Positions 53,693 to 61,455 of a DNA stretch of 64,000 nucleotides are shown here, in pieces. The notes under the pieces are model-generated. The model saw only the letters and a program-made list of their open reading frames with translations. It did not search any database and had not been told where the DNA came from. Where the stretch lies: NCBI GenBank assembly GCA_023428135.1, contig JAEYZG010000032.1:217920-281919 (forward strand), given 5' to 3'. The stretch comes from Bacteroidota bacterium. Its GTDB lineage: Bacteria; Bacteroidota; Bacteroidia; Cytophagales; Cytophagaceae. The position numbers and the translations under genes were made by a program. Positions within the stretch are counted from its first letter, which is position 1. Every line of letters starts with the position of its first letter.

Positions 53693-55138
53693 TTATTTAT
53701 TTTTTACAAATTTCACAACACCAACTTTATTTTCATTTTTAACTTCCACAACATAAATCCCTGGTGATAGATCGCTTATGTTTAATGTGTAATTATATTC
53801 GAATGCACTTTTGCTAATGCTTTCTTTGTTTATTTCCATTCCCTGTAGATTTTTCAAAGTGATTTCGCAATTGCCCTCTAGTCGGTTTTTAAGAGAGAGG
53901 GTGGCATGATCCGATGCAGGGTTAGGATAGACACTCAAACTGGAGCTTATATCCTGAATAGATTTGGTTCCTGTTATAGCTGAAGTGTTTTTGTAATATT
54001 TGATAGATCCGTCCTCCTGTCCTGTGAATAGATCCATATCACCATCGTTGTCGAGATCAGCAAAAGTCGGAGCAGGGTTACTCATACCTGTAAATTCTCC
54101 TAATGGATTGCCGGAGCCTGTTTCCCATGAAAAGGCAAGGGCATTAGGTGTTCCTGTATTTTTAAAATAACCTAATTTCCAGTCGTAAGAATAATTATCA
54201 TAATCATATTCCTGATAACCAACAACCAGATCGAAATCCCCATCTTTGTCCAGGTCTGCAAAGGCTAACCTAGGTCTGTAATCAATCTCTTCCGGCAGCG
54301 TAGAGAAAGGGTTGTCTGCTCCTGTTTGTTGAGTAAATACAGGAGCACTGGCCGTTCCGGTATTTTTAAAATAATAAATACTCGGCCTGTCTTCTTCTGA
54401 GACAAAAAGATCCAGATCTCCATCATTATCAATATCCACAAGAACCGGATCAAACTCATCAAAATATTCCAGATTATTGGTTATGGTATCAAATGGATTG
54501 TCAGAATTAAATTGTTCGGTAAATATCGGGACGCTTGATGAACCAGTATTCTTATAATATCGAATTTTGTTGAAATCTCCATAAATGCTATAACTCTTAT
54601 CCTCACCCAATATCAGATCAAGATCTCCATCATTATCCAGATCAGCAAAGAAAGGTGCTAGGTAATAACCATTACCTAGCACCTCTTTAAAGGGATTATC
54701 ATTATCTGATTGTTCTGTAAATATAGGAGATGAAACAGTCCCTGTATTTTTAAAATATTTGATACCATCGTAATAAGTACCAATGACCAGGTCCATATCA
54801 CCGTCCTTATCCAGGTCAGCAAAGACAGGTTCAACATAAGAACCGACAGCTATTGAATTTACAGGATTGTTTATACCTGTTTCTTCAGTAAAGCTTTGAG
54901 CATTTACAGCATTTAGAGTCAGAGTTAAGAGTGCACTTGCAGCAATAGGTTTAATCGATGGATTTAACCCTGAAAGCTTGTTTCTCAGCTCCGTAAACTT
55001 CTTAAGAAGTACAGCTCTCTTTTCAAATGAAAGTTTCCCGAATGATCCATTCCTGATCTTATTCTTCAGACGATTCAAGAGTTTTATGTAATGATTCCAC
55101 AGTAATTTGTAGTTGTTGAAAATGTAGATTTTTTTCAT
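53693..55138 (-). CDS. Secreted VCBS/FG-GAP repeat protein with T9SS sorting domain
   Basis: 481 residues. The N-terminus is odd: about 60 mostly basic residues (NHYIKLLNRLKNKIRNGSFG, KRAVLLKKFTELRNKL) precede a hydrophobic segment (AASALLTLTLNAVNAQ) that looks like the real signal peptide core. The body has at least six VCBS/FG-GAP repeats with calcium-type loops (FADLDKDGDMDLVIG, FADLDNDGDLDLILG, LVDIDNDGDLDLFVS, FADLDNDGDMDLFTG) and would form a beta-propeller. The last 80 residues (VYPNPASDHATLSL) are a type A sorting domain. It lies 11 nt after the TIGR03032-like gene and is probably cotranscribed. Function unknown; likely surface binding. Confidence 0.85.
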   Translation of the reverse strand: MKKIYIFNNYKLLWNHYIKLLNRLKNKIRNGSFGKLSFEKRAVLLKKFTELRNKLSGLNPSIKPIAASALLTLTLNAVNAQSFTEETGINNPVNSIAVGSYVEPVFADLDKDGDMDLVIGTYYDGIKYFKNTGTVSSPIFTEQSDNDNPFKEVLGNGYYLAPFFADLDNDGDLDLILGEDKSYSIYGDFNKIRYYKNTGSSSVPIFTEQFNSDNPFDTITNNLEYFDEFDPVLVDIDNDGDLDLFVSEEDRPSIYYFKNTGTASAPVFTQQTGADNPFSTLPEEIDYRPRLAFADLDKDGDFDLVVGYQEYDYDNYSYDWKLGYFKNTGTPNALAFSWETGSGNPLGEFTGMSNPAPTFADLDNDGDMDLFTGQEDGSIKYYKNTSAITGTKSIQDISSSLSVYPNPASDHATLSLKNRLEGNCEITLKNLQGMEINKESISKSAFEYNYTLNISDLSPGIYVVEVKNENKVGVVKFVKNK

Positions 55139-55149
55139 TATGTATTATT

Positions 55150-56229
55150 TTAGTGGGTAATTAATTCTTCTTTCACAGCCCAGAAGGAATCAGTAGGAGT
55201 AACAATAGCAAAGTTGTGAAGCGCTTTGGAGTTATTAAGTATTCCTGGTCTCCTTAAAGCAGGAAGAACCTGAACATCAAATATCTCTTCTACACTTGTC
55301 TGATACCTGATATTTCCAACTATACTTCCGGTAGGTAAGTGAACTACTACAATACCGGAGAATAGAGATTTTTTAGATATTGGTAAATCCTGGAAAGAGG
55401 AACTTCGTGTTCTGATTTTTGATAACCCTATAAAAAGATAATCACCATACTTAGACATTCCTCTGGCAAACCCGGGTACCTGATTTATAACTGTATAAGA
55501 TCCTTTGTTAATATCTACTTCTGCTAATTCACCTGTCCCGGATATAAGGATAAAAGTTTTGTTGTCATAAATTCTGGGACTGTGAGGCATAGATAGACCT
55601 TTGAGAATGATTTCGTTGGAGTCTACATCCATCAAGATTCCTCCCTTAGCTTTATTTGCTCTCCATCCGCCCGCAGTATCCGATTCTCCAAGGCAACTTA
55701 CATAAGTAGGTTTACCATCCTTTAAAGCCACTCCATTGAGATGACATCTGTCTTCAGGCATCAGCTCAGATATGAATTTAGGTTGCCATTTCGGAGTGAA
55801 GCTATAGTTTTCATCTATAAGTGAGAGACAGGAAAATTTTGTATTTACAGCCCATAAACCATCTGTTCCCCAGATTAAATCATGCAGATCAAGCGGACCC
55901 GTATTGTATGTAGCTCTTGGTATATACAAGGTATCGTATTTGCCAGGCTGCTCAGGCTGGTGTTGAGCCAGATTGGAAGATTTTGCTAAAATGTTTACTT
56001 CACTCTTAGATGCGATCGCCATTTTGTCTCCAGATATGGCAATGCCCATCGGATGTTCATAGTTTCTAGGCAATTGAACAAGATGATCCTGATCTGCCGG
56101 AGAGAGCATAACTACTTTTCCAGCCTGATAAGTACTGATAATTAGTGAGCAATCCAGCTGCATAAGCAGCTCTGGTATATTTGGCGTGTAAGTACAAGCA
56201 AAAGGAGGCAGTGGTTGTGTTTGAGACAT
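55150..56229 (-). CDS. TIGR03032 family protein
   Basis: 359 residues from the ATG at 56229; the frame extends to 56295, but MSQTQPLPPFACTYTPNIPELL is the usual family beginning. Recognisable segments: LIISTYQAGKVVML, LPRNYEHPMGIAI, GPLDLHDLIWGTDGLWAVNT, FSCLSLIDENYSF, DRCHLNGVAL, SCLGESDTAGGWR, GLSMPHSPRIYD and VPGFARGMSKYGDYLFIGLS. The family is a predicted beta-propeller of unknown function, often near secreted or calcium-binding proteins, which agrees with the VCBS protein gene directly downstream. No signal peptide, so it is probably cytoplasmic. Family identity is confident; role is not known. Confidence 0.85.
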   Translation of the reverse strand: MSQTQPLPPFACTYTPNIPELLMQLDCSLIISTYQAGKVVMLSPADQDHLVQLPRNYEHPMGIAISGDKMAIASKSEVNILAKSSNLAQHQPEQPGKYDTLYIPRATYNTGPLDLHDLIWGTDGLWAVNTKFSCLSLIDENYSFTPKWQPKFISELMPEDRCHLNGVALKDGKPTYVSCLGESDTAGGWRANKAKGGILMDVDSNEIILKGLSMPHSPRIYDNKTFILISGTGELAEVDINKGSYTVINQVPGFARGMSKYGDYLFIGLSKIRTRSSSFQDLPISKKSLFSGIVVVHLPTGSIVGNIRYQTSVEEIFDVQVLPALRRPGILNNSKALHNFAIVTPTDSFWAVKEELITH

Positions 56230-56619
56230 AGCAATATAATTAGAGTCAATGCAGGATATACGAATTAATACCCCATTAAGTGACTCTTTTGCCACCCTGA
56301 TGTAGTGTTTAGCTTAACATTGTTTTATTCCTGAATAAATGGAAAGGTATTGGTGCTGCTATATGACTGATGTATAACAAGAAAAATTTAGACTAAAATT
56401 TTACTTCAGAAAAAAAATCCTAAATGGCATAATATTCCTTGTAATATATTATAATAAAAATATTAGTTATCTCTGCACATATTGGAACTGTAGGAAGATG
56501 GGAGAAATTATGAAATAGAAAAAAAGAAAGTTTGTTCAAAGTATCCTGGTGTTGACTTATTAAAGTCATGAAGATTTTTTCCATCATTATAGTGTCAAAC
56601 CGGATGTAGCTAGAACTCA

Positions 56620-56742
56620 TTAAACCTCTCTAGCTTCTGCGTATAATTTAATCAACCTTTTTTTACCATTGCTAAATTTTAATCCTATAACATATTCTGC
56701 GATCCAATGATTTACATCTGATTGTACGAGGTTAGACTTTCC
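56620..56742 (-). pseudogene. Unclassified coding remnant
   Basis: A 40-codon frame ending in TAA reads WIAEYVIGLKFSNGKKRLIKL near its middle with good protein-like character. It has no start codon, because an in-frame stop lies four codons upstream. The pattern of a short beta-hairpin with 'SNGKK' recalls DUF2442-like proteins, but this is weak. Confidence 0.3.
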
Positions 56743-56808
56743 ATTGGCATATGCTTATACTTTGCTTATTCAAGCGCCAATCAGAAAGTAAACTTTAATT
56801 ATCAAAAG

Positions 56809-57000
56809 CTCTCTGTGAATAATAAATTCCTTTTAATAAACTCTTACTCAATAAGCATACATTAGTCTCCGGCCTAAGCAGTATCTAATCCCACCCTCTC
56901 CAGACACCTCATTATCATTAGGTTTCTTAATTCTTCTATTATTAAAAACAAGACCTGTTCTTCTTTCTCAGGAAGTTTCATGAGATTGAGAATCTGGAAA
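56809..57000 (-). pseudogene. Decayed copy of the small gene at 59396-59710
   Basis: Text such as ctccggcctaagcagtatc, ccctctccagacacctca and ttcttctttctcaggaag runs parallel to 59549-59690 (ctccggcataggcagtatc and so on). An internal deletion of roughly 85 nt and several short indels break the frame. Confidence 0.65.
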
Positions 57001-57021
57001 GAATATTATTATTCTGACTGC

Positions 57022-57056
57022 TGACATAAGGTTGTCACTTATCAGACATACGTTTG
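57022..57056 (+). promoter_or_regulatory. TGACA-N6-TGTCA operator with TAnnTTTG promoter, upstream of YdeI-type gene
   Basis: Inverted repeat tgaca (57022-57026), taaggt, tgtca (57033-57037), then 11 nt, then TACGTTTG (57049-57056), an exact match to the Bacteroidota -7 consensus TAnnTTTG. The same arrangement occurs before RidA at 58712-58745. The start codon is about 130 nt downstream. Confidence 0.65.
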
Positions 57057-57188
57057 TATCAATTAAATTTTAAAGACGTAAAAGTAATTGCAATATCGAT
57101 AGTGAACTATCTCTATATTATGTCTAACTCCGGAGGCTCATCCCCTTCTTACATTACTGAAATTAAAAAAGACTGTTGACAAATTAAA

Positions 57189-57770
57189 ATGTCTAAAAAG
57201 GAAATAGAAACATATTGCCCTAAAAGCCGGAAAGACTGGCGAAGATGGTTAGAAAAAAATCATCAGTCAAAACAGGGTGTCTGGCTTGTTTATTATAAGA
57301 CATCAACTAAAATTCCTTCTCTCAGCTGGAGTGAGGCAGTAGATGAAGCTCTTTGCTTTGGATGGATAGATAGCACTAAAAAGACTATTGACGACGAGAG
57401 GTATATGCAATACTTCAGCAAAAGAAACCCTAATAGCACCTGGTCTAAAATAAATAAAGAAAAAGTCTCCCGACTCATCGACAACAACCTCATGACACAA
57501 GCGGGTTTTGACATCATCCAAACTGCCAAACAGAATGGAAGGTGGGATATCATGCAGGATATTGAAGAATTGATTATACCAGAGGATTTAAAAATTGAAC
57601 TGAATAAAAATAAAAGTTCAATGGAATTTTTTCAGAGCCAGTCAAAATCAATTAAAATAGCAATGTTGCATTGGGTTGTAACGGCTAAAAGAATTGAAAC
57701 AAGGAAGAAGAGAATTGATGAAATTGCATTATTGGCATTCAAAGAATTAAGGCCTAAGCAATTCGGATAA
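57189..57770 (+). CDS. YdeI/OmpD-associated (OmdA) family protein
   Basis: 193 residues, cytoplasmic. Family hallmarks: WRRWLEKNHQSKQGVWLVYYK, LSWSEAVDEALCFGWIDST, YFSKRNPNSTWSKINKEKV and a C-terminal basic helix WVVTAKRIETRKKRIDEI. Members of this family are annotated as bacteriocin-protection or YdeI proteins; the biochemical role is not settled. The operator-promoter site upstream links it to the WYL regulator and RidA gene 0.8-1.6 kb further on. The gene is followed by a dispersed hairpin repeat. Confidence 0.9.
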   Translation: MSKKEIETYCPKSRKDWRRWLEKNHQSKQGVWLVYYKTSTKIPSLSWSEAVDEALCFGWIDSTKKTIDDERYMQYFSKRNPNSTWSKINKEKVSRLIDNNLMTQAGFDIIQTAKQNGRWDIMQDIEELIIPEDLKIELNKNKSSMEFFQSQSKSIKIAMLHWVVTAKRIETRKKRIDEIALLAFKELRPKQFG

Positions 57771-57807
57771 AAACATTGGTTTACAATACACAATATAAAT
57801 CACAATT

Positions 57808-57892
57808 ATTGATGCCATCGCTTGAAGCGATGGCATCAATCTTATAGTCCTCGTTTCCAACGAGGATTCCTGAGAATAGCGATTGTATCGCT
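57808..57892. repeat. Dispersed triple-hairpin repeat, copy 1
   Basis: Three hairpins in a row: a perfect 16-bp stem with a single-base loop (attgatgccatcgctt at 57808-57823 with 57825-57840), a 6-bp stem tcctcg/cgagga (57848-57866), and agcga/tcgct (57878-57892). Copy 2 at 59229-59313 is nearly identical; partial copies are at 61356, 62277 and 62867. It may terminate transcription as well as being a mobile repeat. Confidence 0.8.
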
Positions 57893-58006
57893 ACTAGTAT
57901 CCTTTGAATTCAACGCTTTGCCAAACATTAATCTACTCAACAACAATATTTTAACCCAATTCAAAACAGCACAGCCAACCGTAAATCACCTTCCAGAACT
58001 TAACGA

Positions 58007-58696
58007 ATGCAAGACAACGATACCAAACGACTTTCACGACTGACTGCTATCTTAACACAATTGCAAACTAAACGACTTATAACTGCAACAGAACTGGCGG
58101 ACAAATTTGCGGTAAGTGTTCGTACCATCTACAGGGACATCAGAGCTTTGGAACAGGCAGGAGTTCCGATTTCAACGGAAGAAGGGAAAGGTTATACGCT
58201 TATGAAGGGTTACAGAGTTCCACCTGTGATGTTTACCGAAGCACAAGCCAACGCTCTCATCATAGCAGAACAATTAGTTCTCAAAAACAAAGACACTTCA
58301 TTTATCAAAGATTACACCGAAGCCATAGATAAAATAAAATCGGTTTTGAATTACAGCATAAAAGTCAAAGCTCACTTACTTTCTGAAAGAACCCGGTTTG
58401 ACCAGAATATTAACCGGGAAAGAAACAGCAACAATTTATCGGATCTACAATTTGCCTTGACTAATTATTGCCTCACTAAAATTGAATACGCTAACGAGCA
58501 AAACACAACCTCAACCCGACATATTGAACCGTTTGCCTTATTAAGTACAGAAAACTGGCTACTGATTGCATACTGTCGTTTGCGACAAGAATTCCGGTAT
58601 TTCCGGTTAGACAGAATTAAAAAACTGGAAGTACTTCCCGATAAATTTGCCCCCCACAAAATGACCTTGCAAGAGTTTTTTGACAAGTATCATTAA
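58007..58696 (+). CDS. WYL-domain transcriptional regulator (YafY/DeoR-type HTH)
   Basis: 229 residues. Winged HTH at the N-terminus (RLSRLTAILTQLQTKRLITA, ELADKFAVSVRTIYRDIRAL), wing EEGKGYTLMKGYRVPPVMFT, then a WYL ligand-sensing domain (RHIEPFALLSTENWLLIAYC, FRYFRLDRIKKLEVL). The usual C-terminal extension is short, so it is smaller than typical 300-residue members. Such regulators frequently control adjacent small metabolic genes. The palindrome TGACA-N6-TGTCA before the RidA gene (16 nt after this gene ends) and before the YdeI-type gene is the natural candidate for its site. No copy is seen upstream of its own start. Confidence 0.92.
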   Translation: MQDNDTKRLSRLTAILTQLQTKRLITATELADKFAVSVRTIYRDIRALEQAGVPISTEEGKGYTLMKGYRVPPVMFTEAQANALIIAEQLVLKNKDTSFIKDYTEAIDKIKSVLNYSIKVKAHLLSERTRFDQNINRERNSNNLSDLQFALTNYCLTKIEYANEQNTTSTRHIEPFALLSTENWLLIAYCRLRQEFRYFRLDRIKKLEVLPDKFAPHKMTLQEFFDKYH

Positions 58697-58711
58697 TTCC
58701 TTTCATACCCC

Positions 58712-58745
58712 TGACATAAGGCTGTCATTACCGCCTTTAACTTTG
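58712..58745 (+). promoter_or_regulatory. TGACA-N6-TGTCA operator with TAnnTTTG promoter, upstream of RidA gene
   Basis: tgaca (58712-58716), taaggc, tgtca (58723-58727), 10 nt, then TAACTTTG (58738-58745). The palindrome covers the expected -33 region. Twelve of the first 13 bases beginning ctgacataagg match the site at 57021. Confidence 0.7.
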
Positions 58746-58776
58746 TACCATGTTGAACAAGTAAAACAAAATCAAG

Positions 58777-59169
58777 ATGGAAAAAAGAACGATTGATCCG
58801 TGGGTTTGGGGCGAACAAACAAACTCCGCACAGGCAGTAGAAGTAAAAAATGTTTCAGGAACACTTTACTGTTCCGGACAAGTAGCCATTGACGCCAACG
58901 GTGTACCCAGCAATGCTGATATGCGTTCGCAATTGATACAAACCATTCAAAACCTTGAAACCCTTATCACCGAATCTGGTTACGAAATAAAAAACATCGT
59001 AAGACTGAATGTTTACACAACATCAGTGCAAGAGTTTTTCTCTACCTGCATGGATGTTTATGTGCCGTTCCTTCACAAGCACGGCATTAAACAAGCAACG
59101 ACACTGCTTGAGGTTAAAGGGCTCTTTGCAACTTTGACAGTAGAATTAGAAGCTACGGTAGTGAAGTAA
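58777..59169 (+). CDS. RidA family (YjgF/YER057c/UK114) protein
   Basis: 130 residues. Family pattern: GTLYCSGQVAIDANG, NADMRSQLIQTIQNLETLI, NIVRLNVYTTSVQEF, and a C-terminal ATTLLEVKGLFATLTVELEA. RidA proteins form trimers and deaminate reactive enamine/imine intermediates; the catalytic Arg of archetypal RidA (in IARVEV-type C-termini) is not obvious here because the strand reads TTLLEVKGL, so this may belong to another subgroup. It is expressed from its own operator-promoter and lies 80 nt after the WYL regulator gene. Confidence 0.9.
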   Translation: MEKRTIDPWVWGEQTNSAQAVEVKNVSGTLYCSGQVAIDANGVPSNADMRSQLIQTIQNLETLITESGYEIKNIVRLNVYTTSVQEFFSTCMDVYVPFLHKHGIKQATTLLEVKGLFATLTVELEATVVK

Positions 59170-59228
59170 ATCAACCATAATTGTATAGTTTTCAATGTAG
59201 AGTTGATCAAGATCCTTCAACTTTTATA

Positions 59229-59313
59229 ATTGATGCCATCGCTTGAAGCGATGGCATCAATCCTATAGTCCTTGTTTCCAACGAGGATTTCCGAGAATAG
59301 CGATTGTATCGCT
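59229..59313. repeat. Dispersed triple-hairpin repeat, copy 2
   Basis: Same three hairpins as copy 1: the perfect 33-nt palindrome at 59229-59261, a tccttg/cgagga stem with one C-to-T change at 59269-59287, and agcga/tcgct at 59299-59313. It lies 60 nt after the RidA gene. Confidence 0.8.
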
Positions 59314-59395
59314 CAGGATATTTCACACAAACCAAATCCTGCTGGTTCAAGCATCCTCGCTTAGACAATCGCTCATCAGCCTGTAAACCTCCAGA

Positions 59396-59710
59396 TCAAA
59401 AGTTCTTTGTAAATATAAAATCCTTTTCATGAAGCTCTATATTCTCTGACAAGTCAAGCTCCACAGCGTGTTCATCCAATTGATTAAAATAAAATGAATA
59501 GAGCCCGTCTGTTCTGTTTTCAATACCTACCAGACCCAAAACAAGCTTGCTTAAATCTCCGGCATAGGCAGTATCAAAACCCCCCTTCTCCAGACGCTTC
59601 ATGATCTTTCTGTTTCTGATATCTTCTGCTATTAAAAATATGGTCAGTTCTTCTTTAGCAGGAAGTTTGACGAGGTTGAGATTTTTGGGAAAGAGTTGAG
59701 GTTGTTTCAT
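59396..59710 (-). CDS. Small protein of unknown function, divergent from an XRE regulator
   Basis: 104 residues from ATG 59710 (MKQPQLFPKNLNLVKLPAKEEL); the longer frame to 59800 would run through the intergenic operator and is unlikely. Charged alpha/beta protein without signal or membrane segments; features ERLEKGG-like RLEKGGFDTAYAGDLSKLVL and LYSFYFNQLDEH. I do not recognise the family. The divergent neighbour at 59827 is an XRE regulator. Both genes have decayed copies elsewhere in the window, which suggests that the pair belongs to a moving or decaying module, possibly toxin-antitoxin-like, but there is no direct evidence. Confidence 0.65.
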   Translation of the reverse strand: MKQPQLFPKNLNLVKLPAKEELTIFLIAEDIRNRKIMKRLEKGGFDTAYAGDLSKLVLGLVGIENRTDGLYSFYFNQLDEHAVELDLSENIELHEKDFIFTKNF

Positions 59711-59758
59711 AGCTTTTGTGTTGGTTGATTTTAAAACAAATATAAACAAAAATACACA

Positions 59759-59778
59759 CGGTGGTATATAAACCACCG
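59759..59778. promoter_or_regulatory. Inverted repeat operator between divergent genes
   Basis: CGGTGGT, 6 nt, ACCACCG: a perfect 7-bp inverted repeat in the 116-nt gap between the small gene (start 59710) and the XRE regulator (start 59827). It is suited to binding a dimeric HTH regulator that controls both. Confidence 0.55.
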
Positions 59779-59826
59779 AAAAATATGTTTTTTTTCTCAA
59801 TCTTAGAATTGCAAAGAAGATTAAGA

Positions 59827-60069
59827 ATGCTAACAGACGAAGAATTTCTAAAGAAACTCGGTGAACGAATAAATCAATTAAGGCAGGAACAAGAAATGTC
59901 TTTTCAAGATCTGGCCCATAAAACAGGAATAGACAAGGGGAACCTTGTAAAGCTCACATCAACCGGATCTAACATAACACTTACTACACTTTTAAAAATA
60001 TCCAGAGGCTTAAATACACCTATTGCAGATTTTTTTGACTTTGAATATGGGGTAAAAAATAAGGGGTAA
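59827..60069 (+). CDS. XRE-family helix-turn-helix transcriptional regulator
   Basis: 80 residues from ATG 59827 (MLTDEEFLKKLGERINQLRQ); the frame is open from 59761, but the extra residues include FFF repeats and cross the operator. HTH signature: MSFQDLAHKTGIDKGNLVKL with recognition helix and LTTLLKISRGLNTPIADFF, as in small Cro/C1-type regulators. The predicted target is the inverted repeat at 59759-59778. A decayed copy lies at 52285-52486. Confidence 0.85.
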   Translation: MLTDEEFLKKLGERINQLRQEQEMSFQDLAHKTGIDKGNLVKLTSTGSNITLTTLLKISRGLNTPIADFFDFEYGVKNKG

Positions 60070-60179
60070 AGGAAATGAATTGGGGGAGGATTTTTCTTTC
60101 GCTTAGAATTTTTATTATTAGATTAGAGATAAATGTAAAACATGTGCCAAATGGCGAATATTCAAATATTAGCTACTAT

Positions 60180-60521
60180 ATGACCAGAAAATTAACTATA
60201 TCAATAGGCATATTAGTTTGGATTACCACACCGTTACTACTTTCTATTTTCTATGATATTAACATCATGGAAATTCTAAAATCGTTTTTTAGCTTGATAC
60301 ATTTACTTACGTTAAGCAGTGTATTTCTCGTTAACTATACATCAAGACACAAAATTCAGAAAATATTGGTATTAACTGCGTTTACAGTTTATCCATTGCT
60401 TCTTACTGCACATTCTACACGAATTTTTGGTGAGACAACATTCATACTTGTTTTTATTACAGCTTGGATATATGTAATGGGGTTTGCTGGATGGTTATAT
60501 ACTGAAAAACAAATACAATAG
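60180..60521 (+). CDS. Small membrane protein of unknown function
   Basis: 113 residues from the ATG at 60180 (MTRKLTISIGILVWI); an upstream in-frame start at 60075 is possible but adds a poorly convincing stretch. Four hydrophobic helices: ISIGILVWITTPLLLSIFY, ILKSFFSLIHLLTLSSVFLV, ILVLTAFTVYPLLLTA and TTFILVFITAWIYVMGFAG. No family recognised. It follows the XRE gene by about 110 nt. Confidence 0.6.
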   Translation: MTRKLTISIGILVWITTPLLLSIFYDINIMEILKSFFSLIHLLTLSSVFLVNYTSRHKIQKILVLTAFTVYPLLLTAHSTRIFGETTFILVFITAWIYVMGFAGWLYTEKQIQ

Positions 60522-60676
60522 CTAACACAAGACTATAATCTATGCTCGTTGTAGATAGCATATACTTTTTCGCTTTTCACCATCTTTATTTCAGAACTAA
60601 TAGTGAAGCGGTTACAATATAGCCAAAGATCATAGCCCAATCGTCATATAAAACCATAACTTCAATCAATCAGTAA

Positions 60677-61327
60677 AATGAATTTAGAGCTACAAAATCT
60701 TATAAAAAAAAGTTAGTACAAAAAATTAAGAATTTAGATCTAGGCTGCGGTGTTCCAACTAGGATTTTCAAATTTCTTATAAACGATTACCTAAATACGG
60801 ATTTTCATTATATTGGTGTTGATATAATTGATGAATTTCAAATATATCACAACAATCCACCTGAACAATATTTACCTGAAAGGAACGAGTATTTTCCCAA
60901 TGAACTCCTGCTATCTCTATTTAATCGAACTCTCTCAAACGCTGAAGATGTAATCACGAGATCAATTGATATAGATTGGTTTCGAAGAAAATTCAATTTT
61001 CAGCAAAAATCTAATGTTATAGAATATATTACAACTGCACCAATAGCAGAAAACTATGATGTTATTATTTTATCAGATATTCTTCACAAACTTTCTCCAC
61101 CTAATGATAAAGCTGTTTTTAATAAATGCATATCTCTACTTAGCCAAGACGGACTAATCTATGTTTTTGTGTTAAGAGAAGATTATATATTTCCCCAAAA
61201 AGATGATAAACTTTACACCATGGATAGATATAATACTTTAATTAAGCAAGCAAACATTATCTGGGAAGATCGGCAAAGTAACTATCATTATACTTCAATC
61301 TGTAATCGAAGAACGACGTTAAATTGA
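60677..61327 (+). pseudogene. SAM-dependent methyltransferase-like gene with a disrupted start
   Basis: A 216-codon open frame with no ATG. It reads KKLVQKIKNLDLGCGVPTRI, then FHYIGVDIIDEF, NYDVIILSDILHKL and SQDGLIYVFVL. These are motif I (LDLGCG), motif II (GVD) and later strands of class I methyltransferases, ending at a TGA at 61325-61327. An ATG at 60678 lies one frame off: it reads MNLELQNLIKKS then stop. One base missing between the ATG and TTTAGAGC would restore MN-FRATKSYKKK. So this is either a recent frameshift pseudogene, a sequencing error, or a gene using a rare start. Confidence 0.6.
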
Positions 61328-61355
61328 AATAAAATGATCCACATAACTCCCAATA

Positions 61356-61402
61356 ATCCTTGTTTCCAAACAAGGATTTACGAAGTTAGGGATTGTACCG
61401 CT
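61356..61402. repeat. Dispersed hairpin repeat, copy 3 (partial)
   Basis: Has the second and third hairpins of the repeat (atccttg/caaggat at 61356-61376; agggattgtaccgct at 61388-61402) but lacks the long 33-nt palindrome. Confidence 0.6.
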
Positions 61403-61455
61403 CCGGAATTTTCACTCTGTACACTTAAGAATAGCGATATTTAATAATCATGTAA

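Larger units (their letters stand above)
56230..57188. other. Gene-poor region of 959 nt with decayed gene fragments
   Basis: Contains an unclassified 40-codon fragment (56620-56742, minus), a decayed copy of the small gene at 59396-59710 (56809-57000, minus) and an operator-promoter site (57022-57056, plus). The 66-codon open frame at 56420-56620 has no support as a gene. Confidence 0.6.

Noticed and set aside
56420..56620. 66-codon minus-strand open frame
   Set aside because: Low-complexity AT-rich text, no family pattern, no leader; lies in a region of gene remnants.
57822..58043. 73-codon plus-strand frame starting in the hairpin repeat
   Set aside because: Begins inside the dispersed repeat and overlaps the start of the WYL regulator in another frame.
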